From NCBI GenBank assembly GCA_949775045.1, contig OX459098.1, positions 19,186,281 through 19,250,280 on the forward strand: a DNA stretch of 64,000 nucleotides, read 5' to 3'. The notes under the pieces were generated by a model that saw nothing but the letters and a program-made list of their open reading frames with translations, did no database searches and was not told the origin of the DNA. The position numbers were made by a program, and so were the translations under genes. Below are positions 46,001 to 61,000 of the stretch, one piece after another (the stretch's first letter is position 1; each line of letters starts with the position of its first letter). The DNA comes from Metridium senile (Eukaryota; Cnidaria; Anthozoa; Actiniaria; Metridiidae).

Positions 46001-49000
46001 CCGATCCCTACCTGCCAATAGTAGATACCAAAACCAACCAAGGCAATTTTATTGAGTTTCGACTTGTAAAGATGGCAATCGGTGCAATTTTTGTCCGGTT
46101 GGAGCGGGTGACTGAGCACTTATAAAAAATATGGAAAGAATTGGGATCTGGTCCATGTGCTGTCGAAACTTTGCATAATTACCCATAATGCTTTTCGTTA
46201 TTAAATGGAGAAACGAGTTTTTGCGTAAGGAGTCTAGAAGAAACGGCTGTTGTGCGTCTCGTAGAAGGTGTTGGATCATAAAAAGTTAAGAAATCAAAAG
46301 CGCTGGGTCTGACGTGTTCTGAGAATGCCGAGTTTTGTTTTCTGAATGATATTTTTTGCACTAAATTTAGAGATGAAAAATAACGTTTACGGTGGTTGTT
46401 CTATGGCGCAAAAACGCACACTCTAACGTTCACCTTAACACAAAGGACAGTAAATTTCACATTTTTGGATCTCAGATGATCAATTAAGTGTCAAATGTTG
46501 CCGAACTTACCACATAACACAGTCAATTAAATAATAAAGCCCTGACTCTCAAACCAAGAAAGCTAAAATTTTCGAAGTCATCATAAATAAATAAATAGAT
46601 AATATCTACAACATGGAATGTAAAAGTTAAATCATTTTAGTTTGTAAACGTTTCGAATGAAAAAAGGCTGTTTTTATCAGAAAAAAAAAAAGAAAAAAGA
46701 AAAAAAAAAAAAGAAAAAAACTCACGCGCTCTCCGTTCCCCACACCCAGCTCGTCCGAAGGGAGGAGAGAACCAGCCCCTAAGCTATAAATGGTAATTCC
46801 TATACGTAGACTAACTAAGCGTCACTCGATTTATACAATTGAAAAATCCTAGTCTTTCAGGGCAGGTTTATTGTTATGCTAATCTTATTGTTCTTATTCC
46901 CAGTGGGGAGTAGGGTCAACTCGCGCATTCAATGTGATATCGCATTGCAAGCGAGTTTCATCCAAGACAACCCACACGTTGTAGGGGGTGCTTGTTTTAT
47001 GCTTCGGATGGCACGTAAGACTGATGCATGTATCACTTTGTATTTAATACTCAGTGATACTTCCACTTGTTGATTATTGCTCTTGCGTTTGAAATGCATG
47101 GATGCAGTATAAACACTAGGAAAGAGTACCTAGACAGGTTGCAGAGTCGCGCTGCTGCAATCGTTGAAGGCAGGAAAAAAAAAAAAAAAAAAAAGACAAA
47201 ATGAATTAAATCTTACTTTCTCCTCATCCTTTTGACAGAAATTTTCCGTAGAATTGTATGCTGGTATACAAGTTTCCTAGTCAATTCCACTGATTACAAT
47301 ACTAGCAGCAAAGATCTGCAGCTTCGCTTACCGTTAGCAAGAACTGCTAAGTACCAATCTTCGCAAAATTTTGAATCGTCGTTTCGCTACAACGGGGCAA
47401 AAACATGGAATTCCGATCCCTACCTGCCAATAGTAGATACCAAAACCAACCAAGGCAATTTTATTGAGTTTCGACTTGTAAAGATGGCAATCGGTGCAAT
47501 TTTTGTCCGGTTGGAGCGGGTGACTGAGCACTTATAAAAAATATGGAAAGAATTGGGATCTGGTCCATGTGCTGTCGAAACTTTGCATAATTACCCATAA
47601 TGCTTTTCGTTATTAAATGGAGAAACGAGTTTTTGCGTAAGGAGTCTAGAAGAAACGGCTGTTGTGCGTCTCGTAGAAGGTGTTGGATCATAAAAAGTTA
47701 AGAAATCAAAAGCGCTGGGTCTGACGTGTTCTGAGAATGCCGAGTTTTGTTTTCTGAATGATATTTTTTGCACTAAATTTAGAGATGAAAAATAACGTTT
47801 ACGGTGGTTGTTCTATGGCGCAAAAACGCACACTCTAACGTTCACCTTAACACAAAGGACAGTAAATTTCACATTTTTGGATCTCAGATGATCAATTAAG
47901 TGTCAAATGTTGCCGAACTTACCACATAACACAGTCAATTAAATAATAAAGCCCTGACTCTCAAACCAAGAAAGCTAAAATTTTCGAAGTCATCATAAAT
48001 AAATAAATAGATAATATCTACAACATGGAATGTAAAAGTTAAATCATTTTAGTTTGTAAACGTTTCGAATGAAAAAAGGCTGTTTTTATCAGAAAAAAAA
48101 AAAGAAAAAAGAAAAAAAAAAAAAGAAAAAAACTCACGCGCTCTCCGTTCCCCACACCCAGCTCGTCCGAAGGGAGGAGAGAACCAGCCCCTAAGCTATA
48201 AATGGTAATTCCTATACGTAGACTAACTAAGCGTCACTCGATTTATACAATTGAAAAATCCTAGTCTTTCAGGGCAGGTTTATTGTTATGCTAATCTTAT
48301 TGTTCTTATTCCCAGTGGGGAGTAGGGTCAACTCGCGCATTCAATGTGATATCGCATTGCAAGCGAGTTTCATCCAAGACAACCCACACGTTGTAGGGGG
48401 TGCTTGTTTTATGCTTCGGATGGCACGTAAGACTGATGCATGTATCACTTTGTATTTAATACTCAGTGATACTTCCACTTGTTGATTATTGCTCTTGCGT
48501 TTGAAATGCATGGATGCAGTATAAACACTAGGAAAGAGTACCTAGACAGGTTGCAGAGTCGCGCTGCTGCAATCGTTGAAGGCAGGAAAAAAAAAAAAAA
48601 AAAAAAGACAAAATGAATTAAATCTTACTTTCTCCTCATCCTTTTGACAGAAATTTTCCGTAGAATTGTATGCTGGTATACAAGTTTCCTAGTCAATTCC
48701 ACTGATTACAATACTAGCAGCAAAGATCTGCAGCTTCGCTTACCGTTAGCAAGAACTGCTAAGTACCAATCTTCGCAAAATTTTGAATCGTCGTTTCGCT
48801 ACAACGGGGCAAAAACATGGAATTCCGATCCCTACCTGCCAATAGTAGATACCAAAACCAACCAAGGCAATTTTATTGAGTTTCGACTTGTAAAGATGGC
48901 AATCGGTGCAATTTTTGTCCGGTTGGAGCGGGTGACTGAGCACTTATAAAAAATATGGAAAGAATTGGGATCTGGTCCATGTGCTGTCGAAACTTTGCAT

Positions 49001-52000
49001 AATTACCCATAATGCTTTTCGTTATTAAATGGAGAAACGAGTTTTTGCGTAAGGAGTCTAGAAGAAACGGCTGTTGTGCGTCTCGTAGAAGGTGTTGGAT
49101 CATAAAAAGTTAAGAAATCAAAAGCGCTGGGTCTGACGTGTTCTGAGAATGCCGAGTTTTGTTTTCTGAATGATATTTTTTGCACTAAATTTAGAGATGA
49201 AAAATAACGTTTACGGTGGTTGTTCTATGGCGCAAAAACGCACACTCTAACGTTCACCTTAACACAAAGGACAGTAAATTTCACATTTTTGGATCTCAGA
49301 TGATCAATTAAGTGTCAAATGTTGCCGAACTTACCACATAACACAGTCAATTAAATAATAAAGCCCTGACTCTCAAACCAAGAAAGCTAAAATTTTCGAA
49401 GTCATCATAAATAAATAAATAGATAATATCTACAACATGGAATGTAAAAGTTAAATCATTTTAGTTTGTAAACGTTTCGAATGAAAAAAGGCTGTTTTTA
49501 TCAGAAAAAAAAAAAGAAAAAAGAAAAAAAAAAAAAGAAAAAAACTCACGCGCTCTCCGTTCCCCACACCCAGCTCGTCCGAAGGGAGGAGAGAACCAGC
49601 CCCTAAGCTATAAATGGTAATTCCTATACGTAGACTAACTAAGCGTCACTCGATTTATACAATTGAAAAATCCTAGTCTTTCAGGGCAGGTTTATTGTTA
49701 TGCTAATCTTATTGTTCTTATTCCCAGTGGGGAGTAGGGTCAACTCGCGCATTCAATGTGATATCGCATTGCAAGCGAGTTTCATCCAAGACAACCCACA
49801 CGTTGTAGGGGGTGCTTGTTTTATGCTTCGGATGGCACGTAAGACTGATGCATGTATCACTTTGTATTTAATACTCAGTGATACTTCCACTTGTTGATTA
49901 TTGCTCTTGCGTTTGAAATGCATGGATGCAGTATAAACACTAGGAAAGAGTACCTAGACAGGTTGCAGAGTCGCGCTGCTGCAATCGTTGAAGGCAGGAA
50001 AAAAAAAAAAAAAAAAAAGACAAAATGAATTAAATCTTACTTTCTCCTCATCCTTTTGACAGAAATTTTCCGTAGAATTGTATGCTGGTATACAAGTTTC
50101 CTAGTCAATTCCACTGATTACAATACTAGCAGCAAAGATCTGCAGCTTCGCTTACCGTTAGCAAGAACTGCTAAGTACCAATCTTCGCAAAATTTTGAAT
50201 CGTCGTTTCGCTACAACGGGGCAAAAACATGGAATTCCGATCCCTACCTGCCAATAGTAGATACCAAAACCAACCAAGGCAATTTTATTGAGTTTCGACT
50301 TGTAAAGATGGCAATCGGTGCAATTTTTGTCCGGTTGGAGCGGGTGACTGAGCACTTATAAAAAATATGGAAAGAATTGGGATCTGGTCCATGTGCTGTC
50401 GAAACTTTGCATAATTACCCATAATGCTTTTCGTTATTAAATGGAGAAACGAGTTTTTGCGTAAGGAGTCTAGAAGAAACGGCTGTTGTGCGTCTCGTAG
50501 AAGGTGTTGGATCATAAAAAGTTAAGAAATCAAAAGCGCTGGGTCTGACGTGTTCTGAGAATGCCGAGTTTTGTTTTCTGAATGATATTTTTTGCACTAA
50601 ATTTAGAGATGAAAAATAACGTTTACGGTGGTTGTTCTATGGCGCAAAAACGCACACTCTAACGTTCACCTTAACACAAAGGACAGTAAATTTCACATTT
50701 TTGGATCTCAGATGATCAATTAAGTGTCAAATGTTGCCGAACTTACCACATAACACAGTCAATTAAATAATAAAGCCCTGACTCTCAAACCAAGAAAGCT
50801 AAAATTTTCGAAGTCATCATAAATAAATAAATAGATAATATCTACAACATGGAATGTAAAAGTTAAATCATTTTAGTTTGTAAACGTTTCGAATGAAAAA
50901 AGGCTGTTTTTATCAGAAAAAAAAAAAGAAAAAAGAAAAAAAAAAAAAGAAAAAAACTCACGCGCTCTCCGTTCCCCACACCCAGCTCGTCCGAAGGGAG
51001 GAGAGAACCAGCCCCTAAGCTATAAATGGTAATTCCTATACGTAGACTAACTAAGCGTCACTCGATTTATACAATTGAAAAATCCTAGTCTTTCAGGGCA
51101 GGTTTATTGTTATGCTAATCTTATTGTTCTTATTCCCAGTGGGGAGTAGGGTCAACTCGCGCATTCAATGTGATATCGCATTGCAAGCGAGTTTCATCCA
51201 AGACAACCCACACGTTGTAGGGGGTGCTTGTTTTATGCTTCGGATGGCACGTAAGACTGATGCATGTATCACTTTGTATTTAATACTCAGTGATACTTCC
51301 ACTTGTTGATTATTGCTCTTGCGTTTGAAATGCATGGATGCAGTATAAACACTAGGAAAGAGTACCTAGACAGGTTGCAGAGTCGCGCTGCTGCAATCGT
51401 TGAAGGCAGGAAAAAAAAAAAAAAAAAAAAGACAAAATGAATTAAATCTTACTTTCTCCTCATCCTTTTGACAGAAATTTTCCGTAGAATTGTATGCTGG
51501 TATACAAGTTTCCTAGTCAATTCCACTGATTACAATACTAGCAGCAAAGATCTGCAGCTTCGCTTACCGTTAGCAAGAACTGCTAAGTACCAATCTTCGC
51601 AAAATTTTGAATCGTCGTTTCGCTACAACGGGGCAAAAACATGGAATTCCGATCCCTACCTGCCAATAGTAGATACCAAAACCAACCAAGGCAATTTTAT
51701 TGAGTTTCGACTTGTAAAGATGGCAATCGGTGCAATTTTTGTCCGGTTGGAGCGGGTGACTGAGCACTTATAAAAAATATGGAAAGAATTGGGATCTGGT
51801 CCATGTGCTGTCGAAACTTTGCATAATTACCCATAATGCTTTTCGTTATTAAATGGAGAAACGAGTTTTTGCGTAAGGAGTCTAGAAGAAACGGCTGTTG
51901 TGCGTCTCGTAGAAGGTGTTGGATCATAAAAAGTTAAGAAATCAAAAGCGCTGGGTCTGACGTGTTCTGAGAATGCCGAGTTTTGTTTTCTGAATGATAT

Positions 52001-55000
52001 TTTTTGCACTAAATTTAGAGATGAAAAATAACGTTTACGGTGGTTGTTCTATGGCGCAAAAACGCACACTCTAACGTTCACCTTAACACAAAGGACAGTA
52101 AATTTCACATTTTTGGATCTCAGATGATCAATTAAGTGTCAAATGTTGCCGAACTTACCACATAACACAGTCAATTAAATAATAAAGCCCTGACTCTCAA
52201 ACCAAGAAAGCTAAAATTTTCGAAGTCATCATAAATAAATAAATAGATAATATCTACAACATGGAATGTAAAAGTTAAATCATTTTAGTTTGTAAACGTT
52301 TCGAATGAAAAAAGGCTGTTTTTATCAGAAAAAAAAAAAGAAAAAAGAAAAAAAAAAAAAGAAAAAAACTCACGCGCTCTCCGTTCCCCACACCCAGCTC
52401 GTCCGAAGGGAGGAGAGAACCAGCCCCTAAGCTATAAATGGTAATTCCTATACGTAGACTAACTAAGCGTCACTCGATTTATACAATTGAAAAATCCTAG
52501 TCTTTCAGGGCAGGTTTATTGTTATGCTAATCTTATTGTTCTTATTCCCAGTGGGGAGTAGGGTCAACTCGCGCATTCAATGTGATATCGCATTGCAAGC
52601 GAGTTTCATCCAAGACAACCCACACGTTGTAGGGGGTGCTTGTTTTATGCTTCGGATGGCACGTAAGACTGATGCATGTATCACTTTGTATTTAATACTC
52701 AGTGATACTTCCACTTGTTGATTATTGCTCTTGCGTTTGAAATGCATGGATGCAGTATAAACACTAGGAAAGAGTACCTAGACAGGTTGCAGAGTCGCGC
52801 TGCTGCAATCGTTGAAGGCAGGAAAAAAAAAAAAAAAAAAAAGACAAAATGAATTAAATCTTACTTTCTCCTCATCCTTTTGACAGAAATTTTCCGTAGA
52901 ATTGTATGCTGGTATACAAGTTTCCTAGTCAATTCCACTGATTACAATACTAGCAGCAAAGATCTGCAGCTTCGCTTACCGTTAGCAAGAACTGCTAAGT
53001 ACCAATCTTCGCAAAATTTTGAATCGTCGTTTCGCTACAACGGGGCAAAAACATGGAATTCCGATCCCTACCTGCCAATAGTAGATACCAAAACCAACCA
53101 AGGCAATTTTATTGAGTTTCGACTTGTAAAGATGGCAATCGGTGCAATTTTTGTCCGGTTGGAGCGGGTGACTGAGCACTTATAAAAAATATGGAAAGAA
53201 TTGGGATCTGGTCCATGTGCTGTCGAAACTTTGCATAATTACCCATAATGCTTTTCGTTATTAAATGGAGAAACGAGTTTTTGCGTAAGGAGTCTAGAAG
53301 AAACGGCTGTTGTGCGTCTCGTAGAAGGTGTTGGATCATAAAAAGTTAAGAAATCAAAAGCGCTGGGTCTGACGTGTTCTGAGAATGCCGAGTTTTGTTT
53401 TCTGAATGATATTTTTTGCACTAAATTTAGAGATGAAAAATAACGTTTACGGTGGTTGTTCTATGGCGCAAAAACGCACACTCTAACGTTCACCTTAACA
53501 CAAAGGACAGTAAATTTCACATTTTTGGATCTCAGATGATCAATTAAGTGTCAAATGTTGCCGAACTTACCACATAACACAGTCAATTAAATAATAAAGC
53601 CCTGACTCTCAAACCAAGAAAGCTAAAATTTTCGAAGTCATCATAAATAAATAAATAGATAATATCTACAACATGGAATGTAAAAGTTAAATCATTTTAG
53701 TTTGTAAACGTTTCGAATGAAAAAAGGCTGTTTTTATCAGAAAAAAAAAAAGAAAAAAGAAAAAAAAAAAAAGAAAAAAACTCACGCGCTCTCCGTTCCC
53801 CACACCCAGCTCGTCCGAAGGGAGGAGAGAACCAGCCCCTAAGCTATAAATGGTAATTCCTATACGTAGACTAACTAAGCGTCACTCGATTTATACAATT
53901 GAAAAATCCTAGTCTTTCAGGGCAGGTTTATTGTTATGCTAATCTTATTGTTCTTATTCCCAGTGGGGAGTAGGGTCAACTCGCGCATTCAATGTGATAT
54001 CGCATTGCAAGCGAGTTTCATCCAAGACAACCCACACGTTGTAGGGGGTGCTTGTTTTATGCTTCGGATGGCACGTAAGACTGATGCATGTATCACTTTG
54101 TATTTAATACTCAGTGATACTTCCACTTGTTGATTATTGCTCTTGCGTTTGAAATGCATGGATGCAGTATAAACACTAGGAAAGAGTACCTAGACAGGTT
54201 GCAGAGTCGCGCTGCTGCAATCGTTGAAGGCAGGAAAAAAAAAAAAAAAAAAAAGACAAAATGAATTAAATCTTACTTTCTCCTCATCCTTTTGACAGAA
54301 ATTTTCCGTAGAATTGTATGCTGGTATACAAGTTTCCTAGTCAATTCCACTGATTACAATACTAGCAGCAAAGATCTGCAGCTTCGCTTACCGTTAGCAA
54401 GAACTGCTAAGTACCAATCTTCGCAAAATTTTGAATCGTCGTTTCGCTACAACGGGGCAAAAACATGGAATTCCGATCCCTACCTGCCAATAGTAGATAC
54501 CAAAACCAACCAAGGCAATTTTATTGAGTTTCGACTTGTAAAGATGGCAATCGGTGCAATTTTTGTCCGGTTGGAGCGGGTGACTGAGCACTTATAAAAA
54601 ATATGGAAAGAATTGGGATCTGGTCCATGTGCTGTCGAAACTTTGCATAATTACCCATAATGCTTTTCGTTATTAAATGGAGAAACGAGTTTTTGCGTAA
54701 GGAGTCTAGAAGAAACGGCTGTTGTGCGTCTCGTAGAAGGTGTTGGATCATAAAAAGTTAAGAAATCAAAAGCGCTGGGTCTGACGTGTTCTGAGAATGC
54801 CGAGTTTTGTTTTCTGAATGATATTTTTTGCACTAAATTTAGAGATGAAAAATAACGTTTACGGTGGTTGTTCTATGGCGCAAAAACGCACACTCTAACG
54901 TTCACCTTAACACAAAGGACAGTAAATTTCACATTTTTGGATCTCAGATGATCAATTAAGTGTCAAATGTTGCCGAACTTACCACATAACACAGTCAATT

Positions 55001-58000
55001 AAATAATAAAGCCCTGACTCTCAAACCAAGAAAGCTAAAATTTTCGAAGTCATCATAAATAAATAAATAGATAATATCTACAACATGGAATGTAAAAGTT
55101 AAATCATTTTAGTTTGTAAACGTTTCGAATGAAAAAAGGCTGTTTTTATCAGAAAAAAAAAAAGAAAAAAGAAAAAAAAAAAAAGAAAAAAACTCACGCG
55201 CTCTCCGTTCCCCACACCCAGCTCGTCCGAAGGGAGGAGAGAACCAGCCCCTAAGCTATAAATGGTAATTCCTATACGTAGACTAACTAAGCGTCACTCG
55301 ATTTATACAATTGAAAAATCCTAGTCTTTCAGGGCAGGTTTATTGTTATGCTAATCTTATTGTTCTTATTCCCAGTGGGGAGTAGGGTCAACTCGCGCAT
55401 TCAATGTGATATCGCATTGCAAGCGAGTTTCATCCAAGACAACCCACACGTTGTAGGGGGTGCTTGTTTTATGCTTCGGATGGCACGTAAGACTGATGCA
55501 TGTATCACTTTGTATTTAATACTCAGTGATACTTCCACTTGTTGATTATTGCTCTTGCGTTTGAAATGCATGGATGCAGTATAAACACTAGGAAAGAGTA
55601 CCTAGACAGGTTGCAGAGTCGCGCTGCTGCAATCGTTGAAGGCAGGAAAAAAAAAAAAAAAAAAAAGACAAAATGAATTAAATCTTACTTTCTCCTCATC
55701 CTTTTGACAGAAATTTTCCGTAGAATTGTATGCTGGTATACAAGTTTCCTAGTCAATTCCACTGATTACAATACTAGCAGCAAAGATCTGCAGCTTCGCT
55801 TACCGTTAGCAAGAACTGCTAAGTACCAATCTTCGCAAAATTTTGAATCGTCGTTTCGCTACAACGGGGCAAAAACATGGAATTCCGATCCCTACCTGCC
55901 AATAGTAGATACCAAAACCAACCAAGGCAATTTTATTGAGTTTCGACTTGTAAAGATGGCAATCGGTGCAATTTTTGTCCGGTTGGAGCGGGTGACTGAG
56001 CACTTATAAAAAATATGGAAAGAATTGGGATCTGGTCCATGTGCTGTCGAAACTTTGCATAATTACCCATAATGCTTTTCGTTATTAAATGGAGAAACGA
56101 GTTTTTGCGTAAGGAGTCTAGAAGAAACGGCTGTTGTGCGTCTCGTAGAAGGTGTTGGATCATAAAAAGTTAAGAAATCAAAAGCGCTGGGTCTGACGTG
56201 TTCTGAGAATGCCGAGTTTTGTTTTCTGAATGATATTTTTTGCACTAAATTTAGAGATGAAAAATAACGTTTACGGTGGTTGTTCTATGGCGCAAAAACG
56301 CACACTCTAACGTTCACCTTAACACAAAGGACAGTAAATTTCACATTTTTGGATCTCAGATGATCAATTAAGTGTCAAATGTTGCCGAACTTACCACATA
56401 ACACAGTCAATTAAATAATAAAGCCCTGACTCTCAAACCAAGAAAGCTAAAATTTTCGAAGTCATCATAAATAAATAAATAGATAATATCTACAACATGG
56501 AATGTAAAAGTTAAATCATTTTAGTTTGTAAACGTTTCGAATGAAAAAAGGCTGTTTTTATCAGAAAAAAAAAAAGAAAAAAGAAAAAAAAAAAAAGAAA
56601 AAAACTCACGCGCTCTCCGTTCCCCACACCCAGCTCGTCCGAAGGGAGGAGAGAACCAGCCCCTAAGCTATAAATGGTAATTCCTATACGTAGACTAACT
56701 AAGCGTCACTCGATTTATACAATTGAAAAATCCTAGTCTTTCAGGGCAGGTTTATTGTTATGCTAATCTTATTGTTCTTATTCCCAGTGGGGAGTAGGGT
56801 CAACTCGCGCATTCAATGTGATATCGCATTGCAAGCGAGTTTCATCCAAGACAACCCACACGTTGTAGGGGGTGCTTGTTTTATGCTTCGGATGGCACGT
56901 AAGACTGATGCATGTATCACTTTGTATTTAATACTCAGTGATACTTCCACTTGTTGATTATTGCTCTTGCGTTTGAAATGCATGGATGCAGTATAAACAC
57001 TAGGAAAGAGTACCTAGACAGGTTGCAGAGTCGCGCTGCTGCAATCGTTGAAGGCAGGAAAAAAAAAAAAAAAAAAAAGACAAAATGAATTAAATCTTAC
57101 TTTCTCCTCATCCTTTTGACAGAAATTTTCCGTAGAATTGTATGCTGGTATACAAGTTTCCTAGTCAATTCCACTGATTACAATACTAGCAGCAAAGATC
57201 TGCAGCTTCGCTTACCGTTAGCAAGAACTGCTAAGTACCAATCTTCGCAAAATTTTGAATCGTCGTTTCGCTACAACGGGGCAAAAACATGGAATTCCGA
57301 TCCCTACCTGCCAATAGTAGATACCAAAACCAACCAAGGCAATTTTATTGAGTTTCGACTTGTAAAGATGGCAATCGGTGCAATTTTTGTCCGGTTGGAG
57401 CGGGTGACTGAGCACTTATAAAAAATATGGAAAGAATTGGGATCTGGTCCATGTGCTGTCGAAACTTTGCATAATTACCCATAATGCTTTTCGTTATTAA
57501 ATGGAGAAACGAGTTTTTGCGTAAGGAGTCTAGAAGAAACGGCTGTTGTGCGTCTCGTAGAAGGTGTTGGATCATAAAAAGTTAAGAAATCAAAAGCGCT
57601 GGGTCTGACGTGTTCTGAGAATGCCGAGTTTTGTTTTCTGAATGATATTTTTTGCACTAAATTTAGAGATGAAAAATAACGTTTACGGTGGTTGTTCTAT
57701 GGCGCAAAAACGCACACTCTAACGTTCACCTTAACACAAAGGACAGTAAATTTCACATTTTTGGATCTCAGATGATCAATTAAGTGTCAAATGTTGCCGA
57801 ACTTACCACATAACACAGTCAATTAAATAATAAAGCCCTGACTCTCAAACCAAGAAAGCTAAAATTTTCGAAGTCATCATAAATAAATAAATAGATAATA
57901 TCTACAACATGGAATGTAAAAGTTAAATCATTTTAGTTTGTAAACGTTTCGAATGAAAAAAGGCTGTTTTTATCAGAAAAAAAAAAAGAAAAAAGAAAAA

Positions 58001-61000
58001 AAAAAAAAGAAAAAAACTCACGCGCTCTCCGTTCCCCACACCCAGCTCGTCCGAAGGGAGGAGAGAACCAGCCCCTAAGCTATAAATGGTAATTCCTATA
58101 CGTAGACTAACTAAGCGTCACTCGATTTATACAATTGAAAAATCCTAGTCTTTCAGGGCAGGTTTATTGTTATGCTAATCTTATTGTTCTTATTCCCAGT
58201 GGGGAGTAGGGTCAACTCGCGCATTCAATGTGATATCGCATTGCAAGCGAGTTTCATCCAAGACAACCCACACGTTGTAGGGGGTGCTTGTTTTATGCTT
58301 CGGATGGCACGTAAGACTGATGCATGTATCACTTTGTATTTAATACTCAGTGATACTTCCACTTGTTGATTATTGCTCTTGCGTTTGAAATGCATGGATG
58401 CAGTATAAACACTAGGAAAGAGTACCTAGACAGGTTGCAGAGTCGCGCTGCTGCAATCGTTGAAGGCAGGAAAAAAAAAAAAAAAAAAAAGACAAAATGA
58501 ATTAAATCTTACTTTCTCCTCATCCTTTTGACAGAAATTTTCCGTAGAATTGTATGCTGGTATACAAGTTTCCTAGTCAATTCCACTGATTACAATACTA
58601 GCAGCAAAGATCTGCAGCTTCGCTTACCGTTAGCAAGAACTGCTAAGTACCAATCTTCGCAAAATTTTGAATCGTCGTTTCGCTACAACGGGGCAAAAAC
58701 ATGGAATTCCGATCCCTACCTGCCAATAGTAGATACCAAAACCAACCAAGGCAATTTTATTGAGTTTCGACTTGTAAAGATGGCAATCGGTGCAATTTTT
58801 GTCCGGTTGGAGCGGGTGACTGAGCACTTATAAAAAATATGGAAAGAATTGGGATCTGGTCCATGTGCTGTCGAAACTTTGCATAATTACCCATAATGCT
58901 TTTCGTTATTAAATGGAGAAACGAGTTTTTGCGTAAGGAGTCTAGAAGAAACGGCTGTTGTGCGTCTCGTAGAAGGTGTTGGATCATAAAAAGTTAAGAA
59001 ATCAAAAGCGCTGGGTCTGACGTGTTCTGAGAATGCCGAGTTTTGTTTTCTGAATGATATTTTTTGCACTAAATTTAGAGATGAAAAATAACGTTTACGG
59101 TGGTTGTTCTATGGCGCAAAAACGCACACTCTAACGTTCACCTTAACACAAAGGACAGTAAATTTCACATTTTTGGATCTCAGATGATCAATTAAGTGTC
59201 AAATGTTGCCGAACTTACCACATAACACAGTCAATTAAATAATAAAGCCCTGACTCTCAAACCAAGAAAGCTAAAATTTTCGAAGTCATCATAAATAAAT
59301 AAATAGATAATATCTACAACATGGAATGTAAAAGTTAAATCATTTTAGTTTGTAAACGTTTCGAATGAAAAAAGGCTGTTTTTATCAGAAAAAAAAAAAG
59401 AAAAAAGAAAAAAAAAAAAAGAAAAAAACTCACGCGCTCTCCGTTCCCCACACCCAGCTCGTCCGAAGGGAGGAGAGAACCAGCCCCTAAGCTATAAATG
59501 GTAATTCCTATACGTAGACTAACTAAGCGTCACTCGATTTATACAATTGAAAAATCCTAGTCTTTCAGGGCAGGTTTATTGTTATGCTAATCTTATTGTT
59601 CTTATTCCCAGTGGGGAGTAGGGTCAACTCGCGCATTCAATGTGATATCGCATTGCAAGCGAGTTTCATCCAAGACAACCCACACGTTGTAGGGGGTGCT
59701 TGTTTTATGCTTCGGATGGCACGTAAGACTGATGCATGTATCACTTTGTATTTAATACTCAGTGATACTTCCACTTGTTGATTATTGCTCTTGCGTTTGA
59801 AATGCATGGATGCAGTATAAACACTAGGAAAGAGTACCTAGACAGGTTGCAGAGTCGCGCTGCTGCAATCGTTGAAGGCAGGAAAAAAAAAAAAAAAAAA
59901 AGACAAAATGAATTAAATCTTACTTTCTCCTCATCCTTTTGACAGAAATTTTCCGTAGAATTGTATGCTGGTATACAAGTTTCCTAGTCAATTCCACTGA
60001 TTACAATACTAGCAGCAAAGATCTGCAGCTTCGCTTACCGTTAGCAAGAACTGCTAAGTACCAATCTTCGCAAAATTTTGAATCGTCGTTTCGCTACAAC
60101 GGGGCAAAAACATGGAATTCCGATCCCTACCTGCCAATAGTAGATACCAAAACCAACCAAGGCAATTTTATTGAGTTTCGACTTGTAAAGATGGCAATCG
60201 GTGCAATTTTTGTCCGGTTGGAGCGGGTGACTGAGCACTTATAAAAAATATGGAAAGAATTGGGATCTGGTCCATGTGCTGTCGAAACTTTGCATAATTA
60301 CCCATAATGCTTTTCGTTATTAAATGGAGAAACGAGTTTTTGCGTAAGGAGTCTAGAAGAAACGGCTGTTGTGCGTCTCGTAGAAGGTGTTGGATCATAA
60401 AAAGTTAAGAAATCAAAAGCGCTGGGTCTGACGTGTTCTGAGAATGCCGAGTTTTGTTTTCTGAATGATATTTTTTGTACTAAATTTAGAGATGAAAAAT
60501 AACGTTTACGGTGGTTGTTCTATGGCGCAAAAACGCACACTCTAACGTTCACCTTAACACAAAGGACAGTAAATTTCACATTTTTGGATCTCAGATGATC
60601 AATTAAGTGTCAAATGTTGCCGAACTTACCACATAACACAGTCAATTAAATAATAAAGCCCTGACTCTCAAACCAAGAAAGCTAAAATTTTCGAAGTCAT
60701 CATAAATAAATAAATAGATAATATCTACAACATGGAATGTAAAAGTTAAATCATTTTAGTTTGTAAACGTTTCGAATGAAAAAAGGCTGTTTTTATCAGA
60801 AAAAAAAAAAGAAAAAAGAAAAAAAAAAAAAGAAAAAAACTCACGCGCTCTCCGTTCCCCACACCCAGCTCGTCCGAAGGGAGGAGAGAACCAGCCCCTA
60901 AGCTATAAATGGTAATTCCTATACGTAGACTAACTAAGCGTCACTCGATTTATACAATTGAAAAATCCTAGTCTTTCAGGGCAGGTTTATTGTTATGCTA